Numbered from the stretch's first letter, positions 4,547 to 13,140 are shown. The stretch: DNA of 13,578 nt from Anaerolineae bacterium (GCA_020433835.1 JAGRBY010000138.1:1-13578); one strand, 5' to 3'. Notes: generated by a model from the letters alone, not told the origin. Translations and numbers: made by a program.

Positions 4547-7500
4547 GTGTTTGATATTACCTTTTTAGGATGGCGAACCATTGCTAAACGATTAATCCTC
4601 TGGTTTCTGCTGATTGGTTTCTTGCCGATCCTGACGCTTACGATCCTCGTCTACATCACAACGGTCAATGGCTTAACCGATGAAGTACAGCGGGGACTTG
4701 TTGCCCTGGCCGATACCAAAGCCGAGGATATTGAAATTGATGCTCAGGAAGCCAAAAGAGATGTGACGGCTCTGGCCCAACTGCCCAGTCTTCAGGCGGG
4801 GCTGGCCCATTTTGATGAAGTTTTTGTTCGGGATGGCTTTGACTCACCCGCTTATGCTGAAGTTGAGCAGCTATACAGCCCGCTGTTGCTGGCGCTGGTC
4901 CAGAGTGGCTATCGCGACCTGGCTCTGATCTCGGCTGCGGGCGATGTACTCTATACGGACCGGAAAGAAGATGATTTAGGCACCAACTTGCAGACCGGCT
5001 TATATAGCGACTCGGAATTGGCTAAGGTTTTTGAGAAGGTCAAGACCTCGCTGGATACCGAAACGTCTGATTTCAATTACTACCCGCCCAGCCATGGCCC
5101 GCTTCTGTTCGTAGCTGCCCCCGTTTTTCAAGAGGGGCATCTACTGGGCGTTGTGGCTGTTCAATATAGTCCTGAGGAGTTTTACAAGTTTATTAGTAGC
5201 TTCAGCGGCCTGGGCGACAGTGGCGAATTGATTATTGCCATGCAGGATGGAAATGATGCTCTGGTTGTTATCCCCCTGAGGCATAACCCGGACGCCGCCT
5301 TCAAGGTTCGTATTCCACTCGGCAGCGATGGAGACCAGTCCATTCAAAATGCGGTGCAGGGTCTCAATGGCGATGGGCTGGTCGTTGATTATCAGGGCCG
5401 GGAAACGATTGCTGCCTGGCGCTACTTGCCAACTTTTCGCTGGGGGCTGGTGGTCAAAGTCGATACGGCCGAGGCCTTTGCCTCCCTCGCATCTCAGCGT
5501 AATGTTATCATCGCTGTGGCTGTCTTAACCCTCGTCTTGGCCGCTGCCGGTACCTTTATTGCCACTCGCTCGATTGCTGAGCCTTTTATCCAACTCAAGC
5601 AAACCAAAGATGCGCTGCAACAGTCGCTGGATCATACCGAAACGCTCTACAATGCCTCGTTGGCGTTGAGCGCCACCACCGATCTGCCCGAGGTTTTGCG
5701 CCTGATTCTGGAAGAGTTGCAGCAAGTGGTGCCATACGACAGCGCCACCGTACAGGTGCTGCGCGATGGGTACTTCGAGGTTATTGATGGTAATGGTTTT
5801 CGAGATAAGCAAAAGGTTATCGGCTTACGGTTTGATATTCAAAAGTGGCCGGATGAACAAATCGTGGCAACTCGTCGGCCGGTCATCCTCAACGAGGCCA
5901 AGACGGAGTGGTGGTCGGCTGTTACTGAGGCCGGTGGGGATAACTTTCCTCAAGGCATTCCTTCGTGGCTGGGCCTGCCCGTGCTTTTTGGCGACCGGCT
6001 TATCGGAAAGATCGGCATGGACAAGGCCGAACCCAATTTCTTCACCCCGGAACATACCAAGTTGGCTGTGGCCTTCGCTGCTCAGGCCGGGATTGCCATT
6101 GAAAACAGCCGCCTTTTTCAGCAGACCGAACAGGCCCGCCAGGCGGCTGAAACTGCCAACCAGGCCAAAAGCACTTTCTTAGCCAATATGAGCCACGAAC
6201 TGCGCACACCGCTCAACGCTATTTTAGGGTTTGCCCGGCTCCTCCACCGAGATACGAATCTCACCGCCCACCAGCGGGAGAATCTGGATATTATCAACCG
6301 CAGCGGAGAGTATCTGCTGAGCCTGATCAACGACATTTTGAATATCGCCAAGATCGAAGCTGGGCAGCTTACTGTGCAGCCCCAGAGCTTTGATCTGTAC
6401 CAACTGCTCGATGAGTTGGAAGAGATGTTCCAACTGCGGGCTGCCGAGAAAGGGCTGCAACTGATGTTCGAGCCAACGCCCGATCTGCCCCGCTTCATAA
6501 GAACCGATCAGAGTAAATTACACCAGGTTTTGATTAATCTTATCAGCAATGCCATCAAATTCACCGAAGAAGGTGGGGTTACGGTACGGGTAGGAAGTAG
6601 GAAGTATGAAGCAGGGAGTATAGAAGTAGAGAGTAGAAAAGAAAAGCCCTACCCCCTACCCCCTACTCCTTACTCCCTACTCCATGTTGAAATTGAAGAC
6701 ACCGGTGCCGGTATCGCTGCCGACGAGCAAGCGCGACTGTTTGAAGCCTTTGCCCAAACCCGCAGCGGCGAGCAAGCTCAGGAAGGGACCGGCCTGGGCC
6801 TGGCGATTAGCCGCCAGTATGTTCGTTTGTTGGGCGGCGATATTTCGGTCAGTAGCCAGGTTGGGAAAGGTTCAATCTTCGCCTTTGAGTGGCCGGTCGA
6901 ATTAGTCGCCGAGTCGGAGCTAGCGGTCAGCCGGCCCAAACGCCGGGTGATTGGCCTGGAACCCGGCCAGCCGCAATATCGCCTGCTGATCGTCGAGGAT
7001 CGCTGGACTAATCGTCGGCTGCTGCTCAATTTATTGGAACCGCTGGGTTTTGAACTGCGCGAAGCCGAGAATGGTCTGGAAGCCATCGAGATTTGGAAGG
7101 CCTGGCAGCCGCATCTAATCTGGATGGATATGCGTATGCCGGTGCTGGACGGCTATGAAGCCACTCGGCGCATCAAGAAAACCCTCCAAGGGCAGGCAAC
7201 GCTGATTATCGCCCTGACCGCCAGCTCTTTTGAGGAGCAGCGAGCAGGGGTGTTGTCCGCCGGCTGCGATGATTTTGTGCGCAAACCTTTCCGGGAGGAG
7301 GAGATTTTTGATGCGATAGCCCGGCATCTGGGCTTGAAATATGTTTATGAGGAATCGGCGGACGGCGCGACCGGTTCTCGTGAGCATCGGGAGCCGGACT
7401 ATAACCAACTTCGCGACGAACTGCATACGCTTGACCCGGTCTGGCTGGATCGGTTACATTATGCGGCCAGCCGGGCCGACTCTGAGGCCGTGTTTGAATT

Positions 7501-7624
7501 GATCGCGACCATCGAAGGCGATCATCCTCGGTTAGCCCAAAGCCTGACGCGGCTGGTCAATGATTTTCGCTTTGATGTGCTGGCTAAAGTAGCCCCGTCC
7601 GTTGAAGAAGAGACAGAACCATGA
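4547..7624 (+). CDS. Membrane hybrid histidine kinase (sensor-GAF-HisKA-HATPase-REC)
   Basis: This 1025-residue sensor kinase has TM1 at about 16-37, a Cache-like extracytoplasmic sensor at about 40-315, TM2 at 319-341, and only the first part of a HAMP-like linker (RSIAEPF). A GAF domain (about 370-520) is followed by HisKA with phospho-acceptor His550 (SHELRTPLN). HATPase_c has Asn668 (NAIKF), Asp718 (DTGAGI) and Gly747 (GTGLGL). A receiver domain (about 811-930) has Asp861 in WMDMRMP, acidic pocket Glu817/Asp818, Thr891 and Lys913. A helical C-terminal tail (about 940-1025) lacks an HPt histidine motif. The signal is unknown. It starts at GTG with GGAG five bases upstream. A repeat-derived segment at about 682-711 lengthens the ATPase loop between N and G1 boxes. 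The stop overlaps the next start by ATGA, which implies translational coupling. Confidence 0.93.
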   Translation: MFDITFLGWRTIAKRLILWFLLIGFLPILTLTILVYITTVNGLTDEVQRGLVALADTKAEDIEIDAQEAKRDVTALAQLPSLQAGLAHFDEVFVRDGFDSPAYAEVEQLYSPLLLALVQSGYRDLALISAAGDVLYTDRKEDDLGTNLQTGLYSDSELAKVFEKVKTSLDTETSDFNYYPPSHGPLLFVAAPVFQEGHLLGVVAVQYSPEEFYKFISSFSGLGDSGELIIAMQDGNDALVVIPLRHNPDAAFKVRIPLGSDGDQSIQNAVQGLNGDGLVVDYQGRETIAAWRYLPTFRWGLVVKVDTAEAFASLASQRNVIIAVAVLTLVLAAAGTFIATRSIAEPFIQLKQTKDALQQSLDHTETLYNASLALSATTDLPEVLRLILEELQQVVPYDSATVQVLRDGYFEVIDGNGFRDKQKVIGLRFDIQKWPDEQIVATRRPVILNEAKTEWWSAVTEAGGDNFPQGIPSWLGLPVLFGDRLIGKIGMDKAEPNFFTPEHTKLAVAFAAQAGIAIENSRLFQQTEQARQAAETANQAKSTFLANMSHELRTPLNAILGFARLLHRDTNLTAHQRENLDIINRSGEYLLSLINDILNIAKIEAGQLTVQPQSFDLYQLLDELEEMFQLRAAEKGLQLMFEPTPDLPRFIRTDQSKLHQVLINLISNAIKFTEEGGVTVRVGSRKYEAGSIEVESRKEKPYPLPPTPYSLLHVEIEDTGAGIAADEQARLFEAFAQTRSGEQAQEGTGLGLAISRQYVRLLGGDISVSSQVGKGSIFAFEWPVELVAESELAVSRPKRRVIGLEPGQPQYRLLIVEDRWTNRRLLLNLLEPLGFELREAENGLEAIEIWKAWQPHLIWMDMRMPVLDGYEATRRIKKTLQGQATLIIALTASSFEEQRAGVLSAGCDDFVRKPFREEEIFDAIARHLGLKYVYEESADGATGSREHREPDYNQLRDELHTLDPVWLDRLHYAASRADSEAVFELIATIEGDHPRLAQSLTRLVNDFRFDVLAKVAPSVEEETEP
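6590..6683. repeat. In-frame heptad-repeat insertion inside the kinase gene
   Basis: A left half of GTAGGAA-type heptads (6590 to about 6636) faces a right half of CCCTACC or CCTACTC heptads (about 6647-6683). The two halves are inverted, so the segment can fold into a long imperfect hairpin. Its low-complexity purine/pyrimidine composition contrasts with the surrounding coding DNA. It encodes about 30 residues, including GSRKYEAGSIEVESRKEK and PYPLPPTPYS, between the HATPase N box and DTGAGI. The frame is preserved on both sides. Confidence 0.8.
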
Positions 7625-8973
7625 GCCACACAGAAACGCCGGACGGTAACATTCTGATTGTGGATGATCAGTTGCCCAATTTGCGCCTGCTGGTTTCGAT
7701 TTTGACCGAGCAGGGTTACAAGGTGCGGGGCGTTCCCAACGGAGCCACGGCCCTGACCGCCGCCCGGCTGGCCCCGCCCGACCTGGTGCTGCTCGACATC
7801 AATATGCCGGAGATGAGCGGCTACGAGGTCTGCCGGCAGTTGAAGGCGGAGGCAGTTACGGTCGATATTCCGGTCATCTTTATTAGCGCCATTGACGAAG
7901 TCGTGGATAAGGTAAAAGCCTTTGTCGTGGGGGGGGTGGATTACGTCACCAAGCCGTTTCAGGCAGAAGAAGTGTTGATGCGGGTCAAGACCCATCTAAC
8001 CCTGCGTCGGCTTCAGCAGCAGCTTCACGGGCAAAACGTTCGGTTAGAGCAGGAGATAGTTCAGCGCAAAGAGGCCCAGGCCGAGTTGCAAAAGGCCAAC
8101 GACGATTTGGAGCGGCGGGTCGAGGCGCGGACTGTCGAGTTAAAGCAAATTGCCGCCGAAAATGTCCACCTCTACGAGCAGCAGCGAGCGCAGTATCGCC
8201 GCTTGCAAGAGTCGCAGGAGCAGCTGATCCAGGCCGAAAAGATGGCTGCTCTGGGGCGGCTGGTTGCTTCGGTGACCCACGAGGTGAATAATCCGCTTCA
8301 GGCGATCCAGGGGTTTGTCAATTTGCTCAGGGAGGAATTGGAGGACCAATGTCGCCCGGAGGATATGCACGAGTCGCTGAGCGTGGTTGAACGTGAGGTC
8401 GCACGTGTGGTGGAGCTGATGAATCGCCTGCGTGATTATTATCGCCCGACGCAGCCGGCCTCGGTCGATAATTTCTATCAGCCGGCCGACCATAAGTTGC
8501 CCAGAATCAACTTGCTGACTCTGTTGGAAAGTGTGCTGCAACTGGCCGGTCAGCAAATTAAACAAGGCCGGGTCAAGGTCGAACGAGATTGGGACGAGAA
8601 TCTGCCCCCTATTCAGGCAAATGCCGACCACCTCAAGCAAGTCTTTCTGAATCTGCTTCTCAATGCCCTGGATGCCATGCCTGAAGAGGGCCAAACGCTG
8701 CGCCTGACCGCCGGCCTGGAAGAAGCGTTGCTTAACGACGATCACCCGCAGCCGGTGGTGCGGCTGGAAGTGATCGACACGGGGATCGGCATAGCGCCGG
8801 AAATCCAGGCCCATCTCTTCGAGCCGTTTTTTACCGGCAAAAAGCAGGGGACCGGCCTGGGCTTATTTACCAGCTACAATATTATTGAGAGCCACCACGG
8901 CCAGATCACTGTCGCCAGTCAGGTGGGGCAAGGGACGACGTTTACAATTTTATTGCCGGTTGTGCAGCCGTAA
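7621..8973 (+). CDS. Soluble REC-HisKA-HATPase kinase
   Basis: This 450-residue cytoplasmic protein has no membrane segment. An N-terminal receiver (about 9-125) has phospho-acceptor Asp59 in LLDINMP and the family KPF motif. A coiled coil follows (about 130-205, rich in Q, E and R). The kinase core has His220 in THEVNNPLQAI, Asn348 (NALDAM), Asp386 (DTGIGI) and Gly410 (GTGLGLF). Proteins of this layout receive phosphate from an upstream kinase through the receiver, which tunes their own kinase activity. The ATG lies inside the stop of the preceding kinase gene (ATGA), so the two are translationally coupled. The response regulator follows after 40 bases. A run of eight G bases (7929-7936) leaves the frame intact. 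Confidence 0.92.
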   Translation: MSHTETPDGNILIVDDQLPNLRLLVSILTEQGYKVRGVPNGATALTAARLAPPDLVLLDINMPEMSGYEVCRQLKAEAVTVDIPVIFISAIDEVVDKVKAFVVGGVDYVTKPFQAEEVLMRVKTHLTLRRLQQQLHGQNVRLEQEIVQRKEAQAELQKANDDLERRVEARTVELKQIAAENVHLYEQQRAQYRRLQESQEQLIQAEKMAALGRLVASVTHEVNNPLQAIQGFVNLLREELEDQCRPEDMHESLSVVEREVARVVELMNRLRDYYRPTQPASVDNFYQPADHKLPRINLLTLLESVLQLAGQQIKQGRVKVERDWDENLPPIQANADHLKQVFLNLLLNALDAMPEEGQTLRLTAGLEEALLNDDHPQPVVRLEVIDTGIGIAPEIQAHLFEPFFTGKKQGTGLGLFTSYNIIESHHGQITVASQVGQGTTFTILLPVVQP

Positions 8974-9013
8974 CAAGCACCATTCAGGTCTGTTCAATGT
9001 AAGGAGATGTGCA

Positions 9014-9745
9014 ATGACCACAGCCAAAATATTAGTGATGGATGACGAGCTAAGCATTCGACTTTTTCTGGAAAAGACCCTTATCCGTGACGGTCACACG
9101 GTTGTCACTGCCGCCAGCGGTGAGGAAGCCTTAGAACTCATTGCCAACCAGAGTTTTGACCTGGCTCTACTTGACCTCAAGCTCACGGGTATCGGTGGGT
9201 TGGAGGTGCTGGCCGCCCTACGCGAACAAGCACCGGATACCGTCGTCATCATTCTGACAGCCCAGGCCAGCCTGGAAAGCGCCGTCGAGGCCTTACGCCA
9301 GGGTGCCCATGATTATCTCTTCAAGCCCTGCCAAACCTTTCAATTGCGCGAGAGTATTCAAAAGGGGCTGGCCAAACGCCAACAAGCGCTACAACAGCGC
9401 GGCTTGCTCCGGCAGCTAGAACAGAATCTGGTGAACGAGCTGGAAACGATCCGGGCCACGATGCAAGACCTGCCGCCCCAGTCAACCTCCGTCCCGGCGA
9501 CTACGCCTGAAGTATCTCCTACCAAGCCACCTGAACCGGTGAACGATTTAATCGAACCTCTCAGCGAACGCGAATTAGAGGTGCTGCGTCTGCTGGCCGC
9601 CGGCATGTCCAACCAGGAGATTGCCGAAGAGTTTATCGTTACCATTCATACGGTCAAATGGCATACCAAAAATTTGTATGGCAAGCTCAACGTGCATAAT
9701 CGCACCCAAGCCTTAGTGAGGGCCAGGGAGTTGGGCTTGATTTAG
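9014..9745 (+). CDS. REC-LuxR (NarL/FixJ-type) response regulator
   Basis: This 243-residue transcription regulator has a receiver domain at about 5-118 with acidic pair Asp10/Asp11, phospho-acceptor Asp54 (LLDLKL), Thr82 and Lys104. A helical then Pro/Thr-rich linker runs from 119 to about 178. A LuxR-type helix-turn-helix (183-243) opens LSERELEVLRLLAAGMSNQE and includes TVKWHTKNLYGKL. It is the DNA-binding output of the operon. AAGGAG at 9001-9006, seven bases before ATG 9014, chooses this start over the upstream in-frame extension to 8885, which overlaps the kinase gene. An intrinsic terminator follows after 28 bases. Its target sites are unknown. The CTAYCC/GGGTAG inverted repeats in this window are candidates by inference only. 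Confidence 0.93.
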   Translation: MTTAKILVMDDELSIRLFLEKTLIRDGHTVVTAASGEEALELIANQSFDLALLDLKLTGIGGLEVLAALREQAPDTVVIILTAQASLESAVEALRQGAHDYLFKPCQTFQLRESIQKGLAKRQQALQQRGLLRQLEQNLVNELETIRATMQDLPPQSTSVPATTPEVSPTKPPEPVNDLIEPLSERELEVLRLLAAGMSNQEIAEEFIVTIHTVKWHTKNLYGKLNVHNRTQALVRARELGLI

Positions 9746-9773
9746 GCTGTCCTTTTCTTGTTCAAACGCCCTC

Positions 9774-9811
9774 AAAAACACCCTCTGGATTACTCCGGAG
9801 GGTGTTTTTTT
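9774..9811 (+). terminator. Intrinsic terminator of the two-component operon
   Basis: CACCCTCTGG (9779-9788) pairs with CCGGAGGGTG (9795-9804), a 10-bp stem with one G-T pair and a 6-base loop. Seven T bases follow (9805-9811), and five A bases precede and extend the stem. This is a textbook Rho-independent terminator. It isolates the signalling operon from gnd-zwf. Confidence 0.92.
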
Positions 9812-9838
9812 ATCTGCCAACCATGCCTACACCTTTTG

Positions 9839-9882
9839 CTACCCTTGCGAGTAGTGCTTCTATGCAAAAGTTGGCGTATGCT
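9839..9882 (+). promoter_or_regulatory. Shared promoter-like module, copy 3 (gnd-zwf)
   Basis: The imperfect inverted repeat CTACCCTTGCGAGTAG (9839-9854) is followed by GCTTCTAT and, 21 bases after GTAG, by GTATGCT (9876-9882). Over 47 bases it aligns without gaps to the hdeD copy at 35 positions. It also shares GTATGCTGG with the DUF1269 copy. A start near 9889 would give a leader of about 40 bases. The terminator at 9774-9811 means gnd needs its own promoter, and no other candidate is visible. Confidence 0.55.
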
Positions 9883-9929
9883 GGAATCAAATTTTACACG
9901 AGCACTACAAGTTGAACGGAGGTTAGAAA

Positions 9930-11339
9930 ATGGATCAGCACTATGAACTGGGTATGGTCGGCCTGGGCGTGATGGGCCGTAATTTAGTTTTGAATATGGC
10001 CGACCACGGCTTTGCCGTTGCCGGTTACGATAAAGATGAGAGTAAGGTACACGCTTTAAGCGACGAAGCCGGAGACCGTCCCGTGCGGGGAGCCGGCAGT
10101 CTGGCTGAGATGGTCGGCTTACTGCGCCGGCCACGAGCAGTAATGCTGCTGGTACCCGCCGGCCCGCCGGTTGATGCCGTTATCCGTGATCTGCTGCCTT
10201 ACCTGGAAGCGGATGACCTCATTATTGATGGCGGGAACTCCTTCTTCAAAGACACCGACCTGCGGACCAAAACCCTGGCGGAGAAGGGGATTCACTTTCT
10301 GGGGGTAGGCATTTCCGGCGGCGAGGCCGGCGCTCGCCACGGGCCAAGCATGATGCCCGGCGGGTCCCAGCATGCCTACGAGCGGGTGCGACCTATCTTT
10401 GAAGCCGTCGCGGCCAAGGTCAACGGCGAGCCTTGCGTGACCTACCTGGGGCCTGGTTCAGCCGGACACTACGTCAAGATGGTCCACAACGGCATCGAGT
10501 ATGGTCTGATGCAGCTCATCGCCGAAAGTTACGACCTGCTGAAGCGTGGTCTGGGTCTCAGCGATGACGCTTTGCACACTATCTATGCGACCTGGAATGA
10601 GGCCGAACTGCAATCTTTTCTGGTCGAGATCACGTCCGACATTTTTCGCCAGGTGGATGAACGCACCGGACGGCGGCTTATTGATGTCATCCTCGACGAG
10701 GCCGGGCAAAAGGGCACGGGCATGTGGACCTCACAAAACGCGATGGAGTTACAAATGCCCACCCCGACTATTGATATAGCCGTGGCAATGCGCGATATGT
10801 CAGGCTACAAAATACAGCGGGAAAAGGCCAGTCAACTCTTGAAAGGATCTGTGTCCACGTTTCAAGGGGAACGCGACGGCTTCGTGGAGCAACTGCGCAA
10901 GGCTCTCTATTTCGGGTTTATCGTCACCTACGCCCAGGGCTTTGCTCTATTGCAGCGGGCGTCGGAGGTTTACGCATACGATTTGAACCTGGCCGAAGTG
11001 GCTCGGATCTGGCGCGGTGGCTGTATTATCCGTTCGGCCCTATTAGAGGATATTCGCGCGGCCTTTCAGGAGCGCACCCAGTTACCCCATCTGCTGCTTG
11101 ACCCTAACCTGGCTGAGGCCGTGATGACCCGACAGGCAGACATGCGAACTGTCGTTCACACCGCTGTTACGTTGGGGCTGCCCACACCGGGGTTGATGAC
11201 CTCGCTGGCCTATTTCGACGCTTATCGCAGTGCATGGCTACCGGCCAATCTGATCCAGGCCCAACGTGATTTCTTTGGCGCACACACCTATGAACGAATT
11301 GATACCAAGGGTGTCTTTCACACCCATTGGATCTCATAA
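9930..11339 (+). CDS. gnd: 6-phosphogluconate dehydrogenase, decarboxylating
   Basis: This 469-residue full-length enzyme oxidises and decarboxylates 6-phosphogluconate to ribulose 5-phosphate in the oxidative pentose phosphate pathway. The Rossmann motif GLGVMGRNLVLN is near the N terminus. GGNSFFKDT, GISGGEAGARHGPSMMPGG and catalytic Lys183 and Glu190 (KMVHNGIEYGLM) are intact. The family signature ILDEAGQKGTGMWT is followed by the long helical dimer domain. At the end of strand beta-2 the sequence is GYDKDESK. Known NADP enzymes have N-R-T/S there, so Asp34-Lys35-Asp36 suggests NAD or dual use. GGAGG (9918-9922), seven bases before the ATG, fixes the start. It is followed after 24 bases by zwf and preceded by promoter-like copy 3. 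Confidence 0.96.
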   Translation: MDQHYELGMVGLGVMGRNLVLNMADHGFAVAGYDKDESKVHALSDEAGDRPVRGAGSLAEMVGLLRRPRAVMLLVPAGPPVDAVIRDLLPYLEADDLIIDGGNSFFKDTDLRTKTLAEKGIHFLGVGISGGEAGARHGPSMMPGGSQHAYERVRPIFEAVAAKVNGEPCVTYLGPGSAGHYVKMVHNGIEYGLMQLIAESYDLLKRGLGLSDDALHTIYATWNEAELQSFLVEITSDIFRQVDERTGRRLIDVILDEAGQKGTGMWTSQNAMELQMPTPTIDIAVAMRDMSGYKIQREKASQLLKGSVSTFQGERDGFVEQLRKALYFGFIVTYAQGFALLQRASEVYAYDLNLAEVARIWRGGCIIRSALLEDIRAAFQERTQLPHLLLDPNLAEAVMTRQADMRTVVHTAVTLGLPTPGLMTSLAYFDAYRSAWLPANLIQAQRDFFGAHTYERIDTKGVFHTHWIS

Positions 11340-11362
11340 CCTGAAAGGAAGGGGTGATCAAG

Positions 11363-12874
11363 ATGGAAACTGCGGTGTATACTGAACCTACTATTATGGT
11401 TATCTTTGGCGCGGGTGGCGACTTAACCCAGCGTAAGTTGCTGCCGGCCCTATACAACCTCTACCTCGATAAGTGGCTGCCGGATCACTTTGCGGTGATC
11501 GGGGTCGATCTCAAAGCGATGCGTGACGATGTGTTTCGTCAGCACATCCACCAGGGGGTTGATCAGTTCTCCCGGCGGGGTCACGCCGATGAACAAAGCT
11601 GGGCCACCTTCGCCTCTCGGTTAAGCTACCTCTCTGCCGATTTCACCGATCCGGCCACCTACGCCACGTTGGCCAAAGGGCTGGCGGCCCAGGAAAAAGA
11701 CTGGTCGGCCAAAGCCAACCACATCTTCTACCTGGCCACCGCACCGGCAATGATCGCCCCGATTGCCCAGCATCTGGGTGAGGCCCGGTTGAGCCACAAT
11801 CGCCACCAGGCCCGTCTTGTGGTCGAAAAACCGTTTGGGCATGACCTGGACTCGGCCCAGTACCTCAATCGCACGTTGACCAGCTTCTTTGACGAGCCCC
11901 AGATTTATCGTATTGACCACTACCTGGGCAAAGAGACAGTCCAGAATATTCTGGCCTTCCGTTTTGCCAACGCCCTGCTTGAGCCAATCTGGGATCGGCG
12001 CTACATTGATCACGTCCAGATTACCGTGGCTGAAACGGTCGGGGTGGAGCATCGCGGCGGTTACTACGACCATGCCGGGGCGCTGCGCGATATGATTCAA
12101 AACCATTTGCTTCAAATTTTGTGTTTGATTGCTATGGAACCGCCGGTCTCGTTTCAGGCCAACGAAATCCGCAATAAGAAGGTAGATGTACTGCACGCCA
12201 TTCGGCCCATCAGGCCCGAACTGGTTCACCATATGTCCGTGCGTGGTCAGTATGGCTCCGGTTGGCTGGAAGGAGAGCGCGTCTTGGCCTATAACGCCGA
12301 ACCCGATGTCGCGCCCGATTCCACCACCGAAACCTATGCGGCGCTCAAGCTGTTTGTGGATAACTGGCGATGGCAAGATGTGCCGTTTTACTTGCGTACC
12401 GGCAAACGGTTGCCCGCCCGTACATCTCAGGTTGTGATCTCCCTGCGGCCCACGCCCCACCAGCTTTTCCCAACCACGGCGGTGGAGCAGTGGCAGCCCA
12501 ACCGCCTAACCATCAACATCCAGCCTGAGGAGAGCATCATTCTCCACTTTCAAGCCAAACGGCCCGGCCCGATCATACGCCTTAGTCCGGCCAGCATGGA
12601 ATTTTGCTACGAGCAAGCCTTCAAAATGCCCTCACCCGAAGCCTACGAAACGTTATTGTTAGACGTGATCATAGGCGACGCCACCCTATTTATGCGTGCC
12701 GACCAGATCGAGGCAGCTTGGTCGGTCATTACGCCTGTACTCGATGCCTGGCAGGCCGTTCCATCAACGCATTTTCCTGACTATGCCGCAGGTACCTGGG
12801 GTCCGGAGGCTGCCGAAAACTTAATTGCTCGCGACGGGCGCAGTTGGCTGGTGCCCAATCTCTCTACATCTTGA
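11363..12874 (+). CDS. zwf: Glucose-6-phosphate dehydrogenase
   Basis: This 503-residue enzyme catalyses the first oxidative pentose phosphate step, glucose 6-phosphate to 6-phosphogluconolactone. Visible features are the coenzyme fold [30 protein letters not shown], the substrate signature RIDHYLGKE (Asp185, His186, Lys190) and catalytic His248 in [11 protein letters not shown]. After beta-2 it reads [14 protein letters not shown]. Aligned to the Leuconostoc enzyme, Ala-Arg-Gln becomes Asp49-Leu50-Lys51, so the Arg that binds the NADP phosphate is lost. NAD use is inferred. ATG 11363 is chosen because GGGGTGATC (11351-11359) matches the 16S tail at good spacing. GTG 11354 in the same frame, three codons upstream, lies inside that site. 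It is the second gene after gnd. No lactonase gene is present here. Confidence 0.96.
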   Translation: METAVYTEPTIMVIFGAGGDLTQRKLLPALYNLYLDKWLPDHFAVIGVDLKAMRDDVFRQHIHQGVDQFSRRGHADEQSWATFASRLSYLSADFTDPATYATLAKGLAAQEKDWSAKANHIFYLATAPAMIAPIAQHLGEARLSHNRHQARLVVEKPFGHDLDSAQYLNRTLTSFFDEPQIYRIDHYLGKETVQNILAFRFANALLEPIWDRRYIDHVQITVAETVGVEHRGGYYDHAGALRDMIQNHLLQILCLIAMEPPVSFQANEIRNKKVDVLHAIRPIRPELVHHMSVRGQYGSGWLEGERVLAYNAEPDVAPDSTTETYAALKLFVDNWRWQDVPFYLRTGKRLPARTSQVVISLRPTPHQLFPTTAVEQWQPNRLTINIQPEESIILHFQAKRPGPIIRLSPASMEFCYEQAFKMPSPEAYETLLLDVIIGDATLFMRADQIEAAWSVITPVLDAWQAVPSTHFPDYAAGTWGPEAAENLIARDGRSWLVPNLSTS

Positions 12875-12952
12875 GCGTAAACCCATCACCTTGCTGCCTG
12901 GTGTCAGTCGATAGGCCGGCAAGAGACAAAAAAAGGTATCGGGTTCAAACAA

Positions 12953-12983
12953 AAAAACCTTACCGAAGTCTGGTAAGGTTTTT
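12953..12983. terminator. Bidirectional terminator between zwf and tRNA-Leu
   Basis: AAAAACCTTACC (12953-12964) and GGTAAGGTTTTT (12972-12983) form a perfect 12-bp inverted repeat with a 7-base loop. T-runs are present on both strands: five on the + strand and seven on the minus strand. It serves zwf from the left and the tRNA gene from the right. Confidence 0.88.
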
Positions 12984-13001
12984 GGTGTACTTATATTCAA
13001 A

Positions 13002-13083
13002 TGGGCGAGGAGGGACTCGAACCCTCACGCCTCGCGGCACTAGATCCTAAGTCTAGCTCGTCTGCCAATTCCGACACTCGCCC
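13002..13083 (-). tRNA. tRNA-Leu (anticodon UAG)
   Basis: Read on the minus strand, GGGCGAG at the 5' end pairs with CTCGCCC before discriminator A. The anticodon stem CTAGA/TCTAG holds the loop CTTAGGA with anticodon TAG, which decodes CUN leucine codons. A long class II variable arm (TGCCGCGAGGCGT) and the T arm GAGGG-TTCGAGT-CCCTC follow. The length is 82 bases and CCA is not encoded, so it must be added after transcription. It converges on zwf across the bidirectional terminator. Confidence 0.97.
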
Positions 13084-13111
13084 AACTTTCGAGAGCTATA
13101 CTCGAAACACT

Positions 13112-13140
13112 ATTTTAGCATTGCCTGGGTCTAAAGTCAA
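13112..13140 (-). promoter_or_regulatory. Promoter of tRNA-Leu
   Basis: On the minus strand TTGACT (13140-13135) and TAAAAT (13117-13112) are separated by exactly 17 bases, with a TGC extension before the -10 box. The predicted start near 13105 leaves a leader of about 22 bases before the tRNA. This is a good housekeeping-type promoter. Confidence 0.78.

Noticed and set aside
8885..9013. N-terminal extension of the response regulator
   Set aside because: It overlaps the end of the kinase gene in another frame, lacks a ribosome site, and the receiver domain begins properly at ATG 9014 with AAGGAG upstream.
11621..12460. Long minus-strand open frame opposite zwf
   Set aside because: It is a codon-bias shadow of the zwf gene with no recognised domains or start signals.
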